From Nitrosomonas sp. PY1 (GTDB lineage: Bacteria > Pseudomonadota > Gammaproteobacteria > Burkholderiales > Nitrosomonadaceae): a stretch of DNA of 64,000 bases. This document shows, in pieces, positions 16,512-26,491 of this stretch. The position numbers and the translations under genes are program-made. A model generated the notes under the pieces. It was not told the origin of the DNA and made no database searches. It saw nothing but the letters and a program-made list of their open reading frames with translations. Numbering within the stretch: position 1 is the stretch's first letter; every line of letters begins with the position of its first letter. The stretch spans positions 1,624,121 to 1,688,120 of the forward strand of contig NZ_BQXC01000001.1 of the NCBI RefSeq assembly GCF_022836435.1, given 5' to 3'.

Positions 16512-17240
16512 ATGGTTGTAACAATTCTACTGGTTGAAGATGAAGTGGCGATTCAAGAACTTATCGCGCTAAATTTGAAACGTGCTGGGTATTCGGTTCT
16601 CTGCACCGAAAGAGCCGATCAAGCCAAATCACTAATCAATAATGTTTTACCGGATTTGGTATTGTTAGACTGGATGTTGCCCGATGTAAGCGGACTGGAA
16701 TTTGCTCGCAAACTCAGGCAAGAAGAGCGTACTCAATCGATTCCTATCATTATGCTGACAGCCCGCACTCAGGAAAATGACAAAATTTCCGGATTGGAAG
16801 CCGGCGCCGACGATTACATCACCAAACCTTTTTCACCCCGCGAATTACAAGCCCGCATCAAAGCGGTGCTGCGCAGGCGCTTACCGGAAATGTCCGAAGA
16901 AATCATTGAACTCGGCGGATTAAGGCTTGATCCGTCCACACATCGAGTGCATGTCAGAAATAATAACGGTTCATCACAACTGACCGAAATTAATTTGGGT
17001 CCCACCGAATTCCGCTTGCTGCATTTTTTGATGGCTTACAAGGATCGCGTTCATTCCCGTGCGCAACTATTGGATCGAGTGTGGGGAGATCATGTGTTCA
17101 TCGAAGACCGCACTGTCGACGTACATATCCGTCGGTTACGCAAAGTTTTAGAAGCCGTTTGCAAAGAAAGCTTAGTGCAAACGGTGCGAGGCACGGGTTA
17201 TCGATTCTCGGTCGAATACCAAGAGCCAAGCATAGGGTAG
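16512..17240 (+). CDS. phoB: PhoB-type phosphate regulon response regulator
   Basis: 242 residues from the ATG at 16512, preferred over the in-frame ATG at 16500 because GGAGC lies just before it. The receiver domain (1-120) has the acidic pair E9/D10, phospho-acceptor D53 in VLLDWMLPDVSG, MLTARTQENDKISGLEAGAD, and the conserved Lys in ITKPFSPREL. The winged-helix output domain (130-235) ends VDVHIRRLRKVLE... and TVRGTGYRFS. The overall pattern is that of PhoB, which activates phosphate-starvation genes. No phoR kinase gene follows; the next gene is a small lipoprotein, so the kinase must be elsewhere. Its own Pho box and its place next to the Pho-controlled TonB block support the assignment. 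Confidence 0.9.
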   Translation: MVVTILLVEDEVAIQELIALNLKRAGYSVLCTERADQAKSLINNVLPDLVLLDWMLPDVSGLEFARKLRQEERTQSIPIIMLTARTQENDKISGLEAGADDYITKPFSPRELQARIKAVLRRRLPEMSEEIIELGGLRLDPSTHRVHVRNNNGSSQLTEINLGPTEFRLLHFLMAYKDRVHSRAQLLDRVWGDHVFIEDRTVDVHIRRLRKVLEAVCKESLVQTVRGTGYRFSVEYQEPSIG

Positions 17241-17261
17241 CGAAGAAACCAAAATCTGAAC

Positions 17262-17288
17262 GGAACCAGAATGTTTTATTTCTGGTCC
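17262..17288 (+). terminator. Possible terminator hairpin after phoB
   Basis: ACCAGAA at 17265-17271 pairs with TTCTGGT at 17280-17286, extended by flanking GG/CC with a bulge, 20 bases past the phoB stop. There is no T-run behind it, so the call is weak. Confidence 0.35.
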
Positions 17289-17424
17289 ATCCCAGTACAT
17301 CGTGGGCTAGATAGTCCTTGCGCCAATCAGCATCAAATAGCGAATACAATTCATGTTATAGTAACCAGGTACATACAATGTACATAAAATTGTTATTTTT
17401 TATAACTACTAAGGAAAAACATTC

Positions 17425-17583
17425 ATGAAATATTCAATTTGTTTTATCGCATTATTTTTTGCAATTTCGCTGGCTGCTTGTGGCAAACCAACCGCACCTG
17501 AAAGCGCGAGTTCTGATAACTATGGAACAACGCACGAAGGCAAGCCAGCCGAAGGTCGCAATGAACTTCCAAGTAATAAATAA
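17425..17583 (+). CDS. Small lipoprotein, 52 residues
   Basis: The ATG at 17425 follows AAGGAAAAA at a fair distance and opens a 52-residue frame. Residues 1-19 form an export signal with the lipobox SLAAC, so the mature protein would be a lipid-anchored peptide of about 34 residues rich in Ser, Pro, Glu and Asn (for example KPTAPESASSDNYGTTHEGK). I know no function for it. It lies 184 bp after phoB on the same strand with its own leader region containing a GTAC-bounded near-palindrome around 17370; no Pho box was found there. Confidence 0.6.
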   Translation: MKYSICFIALFFAISLAACGKPTAPESASSDNYGTTHEGKPAEGRNELPSNK

Positions 17584-17725
17584 GTAATCAACAGACTACT
17601 TAGATAACTTCTTTAGTTTTTAAGTAAGTATACGTTTTAATATTATGAGTCAGTATTAGAAGTTTTCTCCAAATGACGATTGGAATCATTAATCAGAATC
17701 ATCATTCAGAAACTTCCAGGCAATA

Positions 17726-17756
17726 CCTGTAGGAATGCTATTTCTGTTCCTACAGG
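17726..17756. terminator. Inverted repeat between convergent genes, possible bidirectional terminator
   Basis: A perfect 10-bp stem, CCTGTAGGAA (17726-17735) and TTCCTACAGG (17747-17756), with an 11-base loop. It lies between the plus-strand lipoprotein gene and the end of the minus-strand MFS gene. Neither side has a strong T-run. Confidence 0.4.
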
Positions 17757-17792
17757 CGCTAAGACCCTAAGATTCTTATTGTAGATAAGTTT

Positions 17793-19091
17793 TCAAAAAA
17801 TAATTTCCGCTTTTTTTCGCCCACGCTCCTCATTGACTGTAGTCATTAGCAGAAAACCACTTATAAAAAAACCTAAAGTGCTAAGTAATGCTATGCGGTG
17901 GTCGCCTTCAAACCAATAAACCATTCCACCATACGTGATTGGGCCAATAATTGCGGATAATTTCGTTGCTAACCCCCACAATCCAAAGAACTCTCCTTGC
18001 CGCCCCAAGGGAGTTAATTTCCCTACCAATGCACGCCCTGCAGATTGCGCACCACCCAACGCAATACCGATTAAATTCGCCGCAACCCAAAACAGCATAC
18101 TGTCCGTGGCATAATAAGCACAGGCAATGGCTCCCGACCAGATCAACAAAGTAATCATAATGCAACGAACCGAACCAAATTTATCTTGCAAATAACCGAA
18201 AAATAAAGCGCCAATTGCAGCCGTTATATTCACCACTATAATCAAGACAATCGTGTCTTGTGTCTTGAATCCCATAACTTCTTGCGCATATACAGCAGCC
18301 AGCACAATCACGATATGAATCCCGGCATAATATGTCGTTAACGCTAACAAGAACCGAAATAAATCGGCGTATGCGCTGGTATCCCGCAATGTTGTTCTTA
18401 TGCGCGTAAAACCCGCAGTCAGAATCTGCGCAGTGATGGGTATTTTCTGAATAGCACCCCTCTCTCGCAACCACAGAAGTGTCGGTAATGCAGCTAAACC
18501 AAATATAACAGCAACAATCAAAGTAGAAACCTGAACATAATGCGTAGCATCGTATCCCTGCTGTTCTGCATAAGTCACGTAACCGAGACATAGTATCAAT
18601 GTGAACAAACCGCCTAAATAACCCAATGCCCAGCCATAGCCAGACAACCTCCCCATCGTTTCTACATCGCTGATTTCCGGTAAAAAAGCAGCAATTAGAT
18701 TTTCACCACTGGCAAACATGAAAGTAGCTAAAACAACCAGCACGATGGCCCAATAAATATCGCCAGGCCCAATTGTACTAAGTAGCGCTGTAAACAATAC
18801 ACAACCTACGGTTGAAATAAACAAAAAACGCTTTTTAGTACCCGAATAATCCGCAATGGCGCCAATCACGGGCGCACTGACCAATACCAATGCGTTGGCA
18901 GCAGCCATTGCGAGCGTCCACAGTAATGTCGCTTGATCATTACCTTCCTCTCTCGCGACTACCCCAACGAAATAGGCATTGAAAACAGCAGTCAAAATGA
19001 CTGTGGTGTAACCCGAGTTAGCAAAATCATACATACACCAAGCAAAGCGCTCGCGTTTCGTAACCGGGTTACAATCATGATAGGATGACAT
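17793..19091 (-). CDS. MFS transporter of the UMF1/Atg22-like family
   Basis: 432 residues with about 12 hydrophobic segments. The start CMYDFANSGYTTVILTAVFN and YFVGVVA is the hallmark of the UMF1 (Atg22-like) subfamily of the major facilitator superfamily, and GAIADYSGTKKRFLF is the usual loop 2-3 motif. The C-terminal half has GLWGLATKLSAIIGP. Members are uncharacterised in most bacteria; export or uptake of small metabolites is assumed. The gene is 36 bp past the fumC start side, on the same strand after fumC, so it may be read from the same transcript. Confidence 0.85.
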   Translation of the reverse strand: MSSYHDCNPVTKRERFAWCMYDFANSGYTTVILTAVFNAYFVGVVAREEGNDQATLLWTLAMAAANALVLVSAPVIGAIADYSGTKKRFLFISTVGCVLFTALLSTIGPGDIYWAIVLVVLATFMFASGENLIAAFLPEISDVETMGRLSGYGWALGYLGGLFTLILCLGYVTYAEQQGYDATHYVQVSTLIVAVIFGLAALPTLLWLRERGAIQKIPITAQILTAGFTRIRTTLRDTSAYADLFRFLLALTTYYAGIHIVIVLAAVYAQEVMGFKTQDTIVLIIVVNITAAIGALFFGYLQDKFGSVRCIMITLLIWSGAIACAYYATDSMLFWVAANLIGIALGGAQSAGRALVGKLTPLGRQGEFFGLWGLATKLSAIIGPITYGGMVYWFEGDHRIALLSTLGFFISGFLLMTTVNEERGRKKAEIIF

Positions 19092-19127
19092 GCTATATCC
19101 GATTAATCACAAGATATATTGTGACTC

Positions 19128-20513
19128 TTATTTTCCAACCATTTTTTCTGGTACAACCCAAGCATCGAACTGTGCAGCAGTCGTATATCCCGTTGCAATC
19201 GCCGCATCTCTCAGCGATGTACTTTCGCGATATGCTTTCTTAGCAATTTCAGAGGCCTTGTCATAACCAATATGAGGATTAAGTGCAGTAACGAGCATTA
19301 AGGAGTTGTGCAACAAAAGATCAATACGCTCTTCATTGGCAGTTATGCCGACTGCACAGTTACTATTGAAGCTCACGATAACATCCGATAGCAATCGCAC
19401 GCTTTGCAAGAAATTGTGAATAATCATCGGCCTCATGACATTCAATTCAAAGTTTCCCATAGCCCCACCAATGTTGATTGCAACATCATTTCCCATGACT
19501 TGGCAACATACCATTGTCATCGCTTCTGACTGTGTTGGGTTCACTTTTCCCGGCATAATTGAACTACCCGGTTCATTCGCGGGAATTTGCAATTCGCCAA
19601 TACCACAGCGAGGACCCGAAGCAAGCCAACGAATATCATTGGCAATTTTCATTAATGATGCGGCTAATGTTTTTAACGCGCCATGCGCATGCACTAACGC
19701 ATCGTTACTAGCCAAGGCCTCAAATTTATTAGGTGCGCTGATGAATGGCAATTCAGTTAAACGTGAGATTTCTTTCGCTACTTGCTGCGCAAACTCCGGA
19801 TGTGCATTTAATCCAGTACCAACAGCGGTACCTCCCAAGGCCAACTCAAACAGATGGTTCATTGAGGCTTGAATATGTTTCAATCCATGGTCGAGCTGTG
19901 CGACATAGCCTGAAAACTCCTGTCCCAATGTCAGCGGTGTAGCATCTTGTAAATGTGTGCGCCCTATTTTCACGATATCGGAAAATGCTGCCATTTTTGC
20001 CGCAAGCGTTTCGCGCAACAATCTTATAGCTGGCAACAGCCGATGAGACAATTCCTCGACGGCAGCCACATGCATTGCTGTAGGAAACACATCATTGGAC
20101 GATTGACCTTTGTTAACATCATCATTCGGATGAATTTTACGATCAGCGCCACGCCCCCCTCCCAACAACTCAGAAGCCCGGTTTGCCAGCACTTCATTGA
20201 CATTCATATTAGTCTGCGTACCGGAGCCTGTTTGCCATATCGCCAATGGAAACTGACTTGCATGATCTCCTGCTATGACCTCATCAGCCGCCCGAATGAT
20301 GGCTGCAGTGCTAGCAGCATCCAATAATCCCAAATCATGATTGACAGTGGCAGCCGCACGCTTAACCTTTGCCAGCGCAGCAATCAGCGCAACCGGCATT
20401 TTCTCGGTAGAAATCTTGAAATTCTGGAACGAGCGTTGTGTTTGCGCTCCCCATAATACGTTGGCAGGCACCTCCACAACGCCCATCGCATCCTTTTCTT
20501 TTCGAAATTTCAC
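19128..20513 (-). CDS. fumC: Fumarate hydratase class II
   Basis: 461 residues, the normal size of oxygen-stable class II fumarase. Signatures visible: [12 protein letters not shown] near the start, [52 protein letters not shown], and the superfamily signature [15 protein letters not shown] with the catalytic Ser. It converts fumarate to malate in the citric acid cycle. The start is a GTG at 20513 preceded by AAGGGG. It follows nrdB by 33 bp on the same strand, and the MFS gene follows it. Confidence 0.95.
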   Translation of the reverse strand: MKFRKEKDAMGVVEVPANVLWGAQTQRSFQNFKISTEKMPVALIAALAKVKRAAATVNHDLGLLDAASTAAIIRAADEVIAGDHASQFPLAIWQTGSGTQTNMNVNEVLANRASELLGGGRGADRKIHPNDDVNKGQSSNDVFPTAMHVAAVEELSHRLLPAIRLLRETLAAKMAAFSDIVKIGRTHLQDATPLTLGQEFSGYVAQLDHGLKHIQASMNHLFELALGGTAVGTGLNAHPEFAQQVAKEISRLTELPFISAPNKFEALASNDALVHAHGALKTLAASLMKIANDIRWLASGPRCGIGELQIPANEPGSSIMPGKVNPTQSEAMTMVCCQVMGNDVAINIGGAMGNFELNVMRPMIIHNFLQSVRLLSDVIVSFNSNCAVGITANEERIDLLLHNSLMLVTALNPHIGYDKASEIAKKAYRESTSLRDAAIATGYTTAAQFDAWVVPEKMVGK

Positions 20514-20546
20514 AACTTTGATCCCCTTCCTAATTTGATCAATGCA

Positions 20547-21731
20547 TTAATCCCAGCTCAATGCTCCGCCTGTTTGATATTCCGTGACCCGAGTTTCAAA
20601 AAAATTCTTCTCTTTTTTCAAATCAATCATTTCAGACATCCATGGAAATGGATTGCTGGCATTCGGATACAATGCATCCAACCCAATTTGCTGGCAGCGT
20701 CGATTGGCGATATAACGTAGATATTCCTTAAACATTGCAGCATTCATACCCAACACACCACGCGGCATGGTATCTTCGGCGTAGCGATATTCCAATGCCA
20801 CTGCTTTTTGCATGAGCCTAGTGATTTCTTCACGGAATGCTTTTGTCCATAGATGTGGATTCTCCATTTTAATTTGGTTAATCACATCAATGCCAAAGTT
20901 ACAGTGCATCGATTCATCACGCAAAATATACTGATATTGCTCAGCCGCACCGGTCATTTTATTTTGCCTACCCAATGCAAGAATCTGTGTAAAGCCCACA
21001 TAGAAAAACAATCCTTCCATAATACAGGCAAACACGATCAAGCTTTTTAGCAATTGCTGATCAGTTTCCAGTGTGCCGGTTCTAAAACTTGGATTCGTCA
21101 AACTATCGATAAACGGGATCAAGAATTCATCTTTGTCACGAATCGAAGGTATTTCATGATACGCATTAAAAATCTCACCCTCATCTAAGCCCAGTGATTC
21201 AACGATATACTGATATGCGTGCGTATGAATGGCTTCCTCAAATGCTTGACGCAACAAATATTGTCGGCATTCTGGATTGGTAATGTGACGATAGGTACCC
21301 AACACAATGTTATTCGCCGCCAATGAATCAGCCGTTACAAAAAAACCCAGGTTGCGTTTTACTAAACGACGTTCATCATCAGATAATCCATCTGGGTTCT
21401 TCCAGAGCGAAATGTCGCGGCTCATGCTGATTTCTTGCGGCATCCAGTGATTAGCGCAAGCATTCAGATACTTATCCCACGCCCATTTATATTTAAAAGG
21501 CACCAATTGATTCACATCGGATTTACAGTTGATAATCTGCTTATCTTCCACCGAAACGCGTCGATTAGCATTTTCAGCAATATTCTCCATTGCAGTTACA
21601 TCCTCATGGCCTACTGCTGTTCGTTGCAGTAAAGACGATTGCACCTCTTCATTACGACTAATTATGGAAGAATGTATCTTGTTCGCTACCGAAGCTTCGG
21701 ATTGAGTCGATTCGTCTTCAAATGTCAGCAT
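20547..21731 (-). CDS. nrdB: Class Ia ribonucleotide reductase, beta subunit
   Basis: 394 residues. The metal and radical residues are all present: Glu and His in [13 protein letters not shown], with the Tyr at the radical position of this helix, Glu in [12 protein letters not shown], and Glu/His in [12 protein letters not shown]. The protein carries a di-iron or related centre that makes the tyrosyl radical used by NrdA to reduce ribonucleotides. The first 70 residues are Ser/Glu-rich and less conserved, longer than in E. coli NrdB. It lies 41 bp after nrdA on the same strand. Confidence 0.93.
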   Translation of the reverse strand: MLTFEDESTQSEASVANKIHSSIISRNEEVQSSLLQRTAVGHEDVTAMENIAENANRRVSVEDKQIINCKSDVNQLVPFKYKWAWDKYLNACANHWMPQEISMSRDISLWKNPDGLSDDERRLVKRNLGFFVTADSLAANNIVLGTYRHITNPECRQYLLRQAFEEAIHTHAYQYIVESLGLDEGEIFNAYHEIPSIRDKDEFLIPFIDSLTNPSFRTGTLETDQQLLKSLIVFACIMEGLFFYVGFTQILALGRQNKMTGAAEQYQYILRDESMHCNFGIDVINQIKMENPHLWTKAFREEITRLMQKAVALEYRYAEDTMPRGVLGMNAAMFKEYLRYIANRRCQQIGLDALYPNASNPFPWMSEMIDLKKEKNFFETRVTEYQTGGALSWD

Positions 21732-21772
21732 GCTTTATTGCTCCTTAAGTTTTATTGGAATGATTGATTGAA

Positions 21773-24655
21773 TTACTGGCATGATTCACAACTTTCATCA
21801 TCAATCGCACAATATTTGATTTCAACCGAGGTCATCTCCATTGAGGTATTGACTGCTGCAATGCCATTCATCCCACTTTTGATACCGCTATCAGCAGGTA
21901 CCGCATTTAATGAGCCTGCTCGCACTGTCGATTTTTCGGCAGCAGTGGCTCCCATAGAGCGCAAGTAATACGTTGTTTTCAAACCACGAACCCACGCTAA
22001 CTTATAAGTTTCATCGAGTTTTTTACCTGATACACCTCCCATGTAAATATTCAGTGACTGTGATTGATCAATCCATTTTTGCCTTCTTGCACCCGCTTCG
22101 ATCAACCAACGCGGATCGATTTCAAAAGCAGTGGCATACAATGCACGAACTTCTTGCGGAATGCGATCAATTTTACTGACCGCACCATCAAAATACTTCA
22201 GATCGGCAATCATCACCTCATCCCAGAGATTAAGTTTTTTCAGATCGTTAACAAAATATTTATTGGTGATAGTAAATTCACCGGACAAGTTAGACTTGAC
22301 ATAAAGATTCTGATAGCTCGGCTCTATGCTAGCCGAAACACCCACGATATTAGAAATGGTTGCCGTCGGCGCAATGGCTAAACAGTTTGAGTTACGCATA
22401 CCATATTGTTGAATGCGCTGACGTAAAGCATCCCAATCCAACGTTGTCGATAAATCTGTTTCGACAAAGCCGCCACGCTCCTTACGTAAAATTTCTAAGG
22501 TATCATGCGGTAGAATGCCGCGATCCCAAAGGCTTCCTTTATAACTGCTGTAGCTTCCACGCATTTGTGCCAGTTCGGTGGAAGCCCAATAAGCTTGATA
22601 CGCAACCGCTTCCATCGAGCGGTCCGCAAACGTCACTGCAGCCTCGGAGCCGTATGGAATACCCAGTTGATGCAGGCAATCCTGGAACCCCATGATACCC
22701 AACCCAACTGGGCGATGCTTCAAATTTGCATTGCGTGCTTTGGCAACCGCATAAAAATTGATATCAATCACATTATCCAGCATACGCATTGCAATACTGA
22801 TGGTGCGCTTCAGTTTATCCATATCTAGCACCCCATCTTTCAAGTGCGCCGCCAGATTAACCGAACCCAGGTTACATACAGCAATTTCTTTATCATTGGT
22901 ATTTAAGGTAATTTCCGTACATAGATTGGAACTATGTACAACACCCATATGGTTTTGTGGCGAACGAATATTGCACGGATCTTTAAAGGTAATCCACGGA
23001 TGGCCCGTTTCAAATAACATACTGAGCATCTTGCGCCACAACTGTACCGCAGGAATTTTCTTGTACAGCATCAATTCACCACTTTCCGCCTTGGCTTCAT
23101 ACGCCAAATAAGCTTGCTCAAACTGCTGACCAAATTTTTCATGTAAATCGGGTACATCTGAAGGAGAAAACAACGTCCAATCGCTGCCATCCATCACGCG
23201 CTTCATAAATAAATCCGGAATCCACGTAGCAGTATTCATATCATGCGTGCGGCGGCGATCATCACCGGTATTTTTACGTAACTCGAGAAATTCCTCGATA
23301 TCCAGGTGCCAACACTCCAGATAGGCGCATACCGCTCCTTTACGTTTACCACCTTGGTTGACAGCGACTGCGGTATCGGAAACCACCTTAAGGAATGGCA
23401 CCACCCCTTGCGATTTACCATTAGTACCTTTAATTCTCGCACCCAAAGCACGCACTGCTGTCCAATCGTTACCCAATCCGCCTGCATATTTGGCTAGCAA
23501 AGCATTTTCCTTAATGGCTTCATAAATACCATCAAGATCGTCTGGAACCGTGGTGAGATAACAAGAAGACAGTTGTGAACGGCATGTACCAGAATTAAAC
23601 AATGTAGGTGTTGAACTCATAAAATCGAAGCTGGACAAAACTTGATAAAATTCAATCGCACTGGCTTCGCGATCTATTTCATTCAAAGCCAAGCCCATGG
23701 CAACTCGCATAAAAAAGGCCTGCGGCAATTCAATGCGCTGCTCTTTGACATGCAAGAAATAACGGTCATAGAGTGTTTGCAAACCCAAATAATCGAATTG
23801 CAAATCACGATTTGCATCCAGAGCTGCAGCCAAGCGTTTCAAATCAAACTGGCCTAACCGCTCATCCAAAAGATCTACTTCGATACCACGTTTAATAAAG
23901 AGTGGGAAATAATCTTGATAAGATGAAACCATCGCTTCTTGGGAAATTTCTTCACCCAATACTTCATGACGAATGTTATTCAGCAAAAGTCGCGCGGTTA
24001 CATAGCTATATGCGGGATCCTTCTCAATTAAGATGCGCGCCGATAAAATCGTCGACTTTCTAACCTCATCCAGTGACACGCCATCATACAGATCTTTTAA
24101 AGTCGCTTGTAATATCAATGAAGCATCAACGCCTTCCAATCCATAGCATGATGACTCAATGAGTGCGGATAGTTTTGCAATATCCAAAGGAATGCGCCGA
24201 GCATTATCCGTAACATAACGTGTTTCCGTTCGAGTCGCTTCATTCTGCTTTAGCAATGCCCTTTCCTGCGCGCGTGCCTCACGATATAGTACGTACGCAC
24301 GCGCCACATCATGTTCACCCGAACGCATCAACGCCAGTTCGACTTGATCTTGGATATCTTCAATATGAAATGTACCACTATCCGGTTGACGCCTCAGCAA
24401 TGCGTTCACCACATCGTTAGTCAAATAAGTTACCACTTCACGCACCCTAGCCGATGCCGCACCTTGACCGCCATCTACAGCAATAAATGCTTTGGTCATA
24501 GCAATGGATATTTTGCTCGGCTCAAACGATACTACCGCACCATTACGACGAATGACTTTATGTTGTAAAAAATGCACTTTTTGAGTGCCGTTACCGCGAT
24601 ATATTTGACTTGCAGAAACAGGTTTGAGACTAGTATCTTCCGTTACGCATTGCAT
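21773..24655 (-). CDS. nrdA: Class Ia ribonucleotide reductase, alpha subunit
   Basis: The frame is open further upstream, but the start is the ATG at 24655, which has AGGGGAG eight bases before it; this gives 960 residues. An ATP-cone domain (about 30-120, KVIRRNGAVVSFEPSKIS...) indicates allosteric activity control. The catalytic barrel has NSGTCRSQLSSCYLT (active-site Cys), NLCTEITLNT and LAIAPTATISNIVG. The C-terminal tail ends ESCESCQ, the swinging CxxC pair reduced by thioredoxin or glutaredoxin. It makes deoxyribonucleotides. The upstream region has an NrdR-like box. Confidence 0.95.
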   Translation of the reverse strand: MQCVTEDTSLKPVSASQIYRGNGTQKVHFLQHKVIRRNGAVVSFEPSKISIAMTKAFIAVDGGQGAASARVREVVTYLTNDVVNALLRRQPDSGTFHIEDIQDQVELALMRSGEHDVARAYVLYREARAQERALLKQNEATRTETRYVTDNARRIPLDIAKLSALIESSCYGLEGVDASLILQATLKDLYDGVSLDEVRKSTILSARILIEKDPAYSYVTARLLLNNIRHEVLGEEISQEAMVSSYQDYFPLFIKRGIEVDLLDERLGQFDLKRLAAALDANRDLQFDYLGLQTLYDRYFLHVKEQRIELPQAFFMRVAMGLALNEIDREASAIEFYQVLSSFDFMSSTPTLFNSGTCRSQLSSCYLTTVPDDLDGIYEAIKENALLAKYAGGLGNDWTAVRALGARIKGTNGKSQGVVPFLKVVSDTAVAVNQGGKRKGAVCAYLECWHLDIEEFLELRKNTGDDRRRTHDMNTATWIPDLFMKRVMDGSDWTLFSPSDVPDLHEKFGQQFEQAYLAYEAKAESGELMLYKKIPAVQLWRKMLSMLFETGHPWITFKDPCNIRSPQNHMGVVHSSNLCTEITLNTNDKEIAVCNLGSVNLAAHLKDGVLDMDKLKRTISIAMRMLDNVIDINFYAVAKARNANLKHRPVGLGIMGFQDCLHQLGIPYGSEAAVTFADRSMEAVAYQAYWASTELAQMRGSYSSYKGSLWDRGILPHDTLEILRKERGGFVETDLSTTLDWDALRQRIQQYGMRNSNCLAIAPTATISNIVGVSASIEPSYQNLYVKSNLSGEFTITNKYFVNDLKKLNLWDEVMIADLKYFDGAVSKIDRIPQEVRALYATAFEIDPRWLIEAGARRQKWIDQSQSLNIYMGGVSGKKLDETYKLAWVRGLKTTYYLRSMGATAAEKSTVRAGSLNAVPADSGIKSGMNGIAAVNTSMEMTSVEIKYCAIDDESCESCQ

Positions 24656-24731
24656 AAGCGATCTCCCCTGATGAATAAAGAAGGAAATAAATCTCAAGAA
24701 TTTACTGGAATAAATTAATGAAATTTCATTT

Positions 24732-24767
24732 TTCCAATATATAACACAAACATACAATATATAGTAG
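24732..24767 (-). promoter_or_regulatory. Candidate NrdR box pair upstream of nrdA
   Basis: The 16-mer at 24752-24767 (ATACAATATATAGTAG) agrees with the NrdR consensus ACACWATATATWGTGT at 13 of 16 positions by eye. A second, weaker AATATATAA core sits at 24736-24744, 20 bp away, about two helical turns. Both lie 80-110 bp before the nrdA ATG, where NrdR repressor sites are usual. Confidence 0.55.
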
Positions 24768-24927
24768 TTTAATATAATCAGAACCACATAAATTGTGCTT
24801 AACAGTATACGAATTTTTTATAAAAACAGGAAGATTTTTTTAGAAAAATTGAACCGAAGCAAAGTAAAATAGCGTCAATAAGTTGAACTTATGAGCTATT
24901 TTGCATGGCAATGATAAGGAGATGATT

Positions 24928-25536
24928 ATGTATAGATGGACGTTGGGCTTAGCACTTATCGGCTCGATTATCTTGAGTGGTTGTGGTTACAACACATTGC
25001 AATCAACCGATGAGCAGATCAAGGCAAGCTGGGGAGAGGTATTAAACCAATACAAACGGCGCGCCGATTTGATTCCCAATGTGGTTAGCACGGTAAAAGG
25101 GTTTGCTAAACACGAAAAAGACGTTTTGATCGGTGTTACCGAGGCACGCTCCAAAGTAAGCACCATTCAAGCAACCCCAGAGTTGATCGACAATCCCGAT
25201 GCATTCTCCAAGTTTCAGCATGCACAAGGAGAATTATCCAGCGCCCTGTCGCGCTTGATGGTAATTGTAGAAAAATACCCGGAACTCAAGTCAGATACAA
25301 ATTTTCGTGATTTACAAGCGCAGCTTGAAGGTACTGAGAATCGCATCACTGTTGCTCGCAACCGCTATATTCAGGCGGTAAAAGATTATAATGTTACTGT
25401 GCGTTCTTTTCCCAGCAACCTGACGGCTATGATGTTTGGATATACGGTAAAACCGACTTTCTCAGTTGAAAATGAACAAGAAATCGTCACGCCACCAATA
25501 GTCGATTTTAATTCAAAAGTTGCACCTGAGAAGTAA
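24928..25536 (+). CDS. LemA family lipoprotein
   Basis: 202 residues from the ATG at 24928; the AAGGAG six bases before it rules against the earlier in-frame starts at 24901 and 24922. The N-terminus has a signal with lipobox ILSGC, and the LemA fold follows: GYNTLQSTDEQIKASWGEVL, NQYKRRADLIPNVVSTVKGF, HEKDVLIGVTEARSKV, and RNRYIQAVKDYNVTVRSFPS. LemA proteins are helical surface or membrane proteins of unsettled function, nearly always next to TPM-domain genes as here. It heads a three-gene plus-strand operon. Confidence 0.92.
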   Translation: MYRWTLGLALIGSIILSGCGYNTLQSTDEQIKASWGEVLNQYKRRADLIPNVVSTVKGFAKHEKDVLIGVTEARSKVSTIQATPELIDNPDAFSKFQHAQGELSSALSRLMVIVEKYPELKSDTNFRDLQAQLEGTENRITVARNRYIQAVKDYNVTVRSFPSNLTAMMFGYTVKPTFSVENEQEIVTPPIVDFNSKVAPEK

Positions 25537-25579
25537 TGCATTGTCCAATAGTGTATCAATAACCCTTTAGCGGTGGTTT

Positions 25580-26491
25580 ATGTATATGCGAAATAGGTTG
25601 GTTCTAATCATACGAATGTGGCACAGATATTTGCTAGCAATCAGTTTAATTGCGATCATAGCAAGCGCGAATGCCTGGGCACAATTGGCCATTCCCGAGC
25701 TCAAATCTCGTGTTACTGATTTGACTGCGACGCTATCGTCTAACGAAATGGCGCTCATAGAACAAAAACTCAGTAATTTTGAAGAAAAGAAAGGTAGTCA
25801 AATAGCTGTGCTTATCGTGTCAACCACACAGCCAGAAAGTATTGAGCAATATGCACTACGCATCGCAGAAAGCTGGAAGCTGGGACGAAAGAATACCGAC
25901 GATGGCGCGTTGCTTGTCGTCGCTAAAAATGACCGCAAGCTTCGAATTGAAGTAGGCTATGGCCTGGAAGGTGTGCTATCCGATGCTAAAGCCAAACAGA
26001 TTATCGAGCAAATCATTATTCCTCAGTTTAAAAATGATAACTTCGTACAAGGAATTGAAGCGGGTGTTGACGCCATGCTGCAATTGATACAAGGGGAGCC
26101 GCTTCCATCTCCCATCACTCCAAAAAAAGAAGGGGGTTTCACGGATTCAACAAAAACTCTGGACATCATCGTTCCCATACTGATCGGATTTTTTATCCTG
26201 GGAAAAATATTGGAACCGCCACTAGGACGCCTGGGGGGAGCTGTTATTACGAGCATTGGCGCAGGATTTATCAGTTGGTTATTAATGGCCTCCATTGCTA
26301 TTGCCATTACCGTAGCAATTTTTGCATTAATAATGGGGCTTTCTCACAGTCCTGGCACAGGCATTTACCGCGGTGGGCGTAGTCATTGGCCAAACGATTC
26401 ATACAGAGGGAGTGGCGGAAGTTTTGGTGGCGGAGGATTTAGCGGAGGGGGTGGCGGATTTGGTGGTGGTGGCGCATCTGGGAGATGGTAA
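25580..26491 (+). CDS. TPM-domain protein, YgcG type
   Basis: About 303 residues. After an N-terminal signal (HRYLLAISLIAIIASANAWA) comes a TPM domain (about 38-180: RVTDLTATLSSNEMALIEQK, GSQIAVLIVSTTQPESIEQY, DDGALLVVAKNDRKLRIEVGYGLEG split across the run), two transmembrane helices near 195-260, and a Gly-rich tail (GGSFGGGGFSGGGG). This is the usual YgcG layout. TPM domains have been linked to photosystem repair and membrane quality control in plants, but the bacterial role is unclear. The exact start (25580 or a later ATG) is uncertain. It follows lemA by 43 bp and touches the next gene. Confidence 0.88.
   Translation: MYMRNRLVLIIRMWHRYLLAISLIAIIASANAWAQLAIPELKSRVTDLTATLSSNEMALIEQKLSNFEEKKGSQIAVLIVSTTQPESIEQYALRIAESWKLGRKNTDDGALLVVAKNDRKLRIEVGYGLEGVLSDAKAKQIIEQIIIPQFKNDNFVQGIEAGVDAMLQLIQGEPLPSPITPKKEGGFTDSTKTLDIIVPILIGFFILGKILEPPLGRLGGAVITSIGAGFISWLLMASIAIAITVAIFALIMGLSHSPGTGIYRGGRSHWPNDSYRGSGGSFGGGGFSGGGGGFGGGGASGRW

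Noticed and set aside
24656..24787. Upstream extension of the nrdA frame
   Set aside because: The extension is AT-rich, overlaps the NrdR-like sites, and the ATG at 24655 has a good ribosome site.
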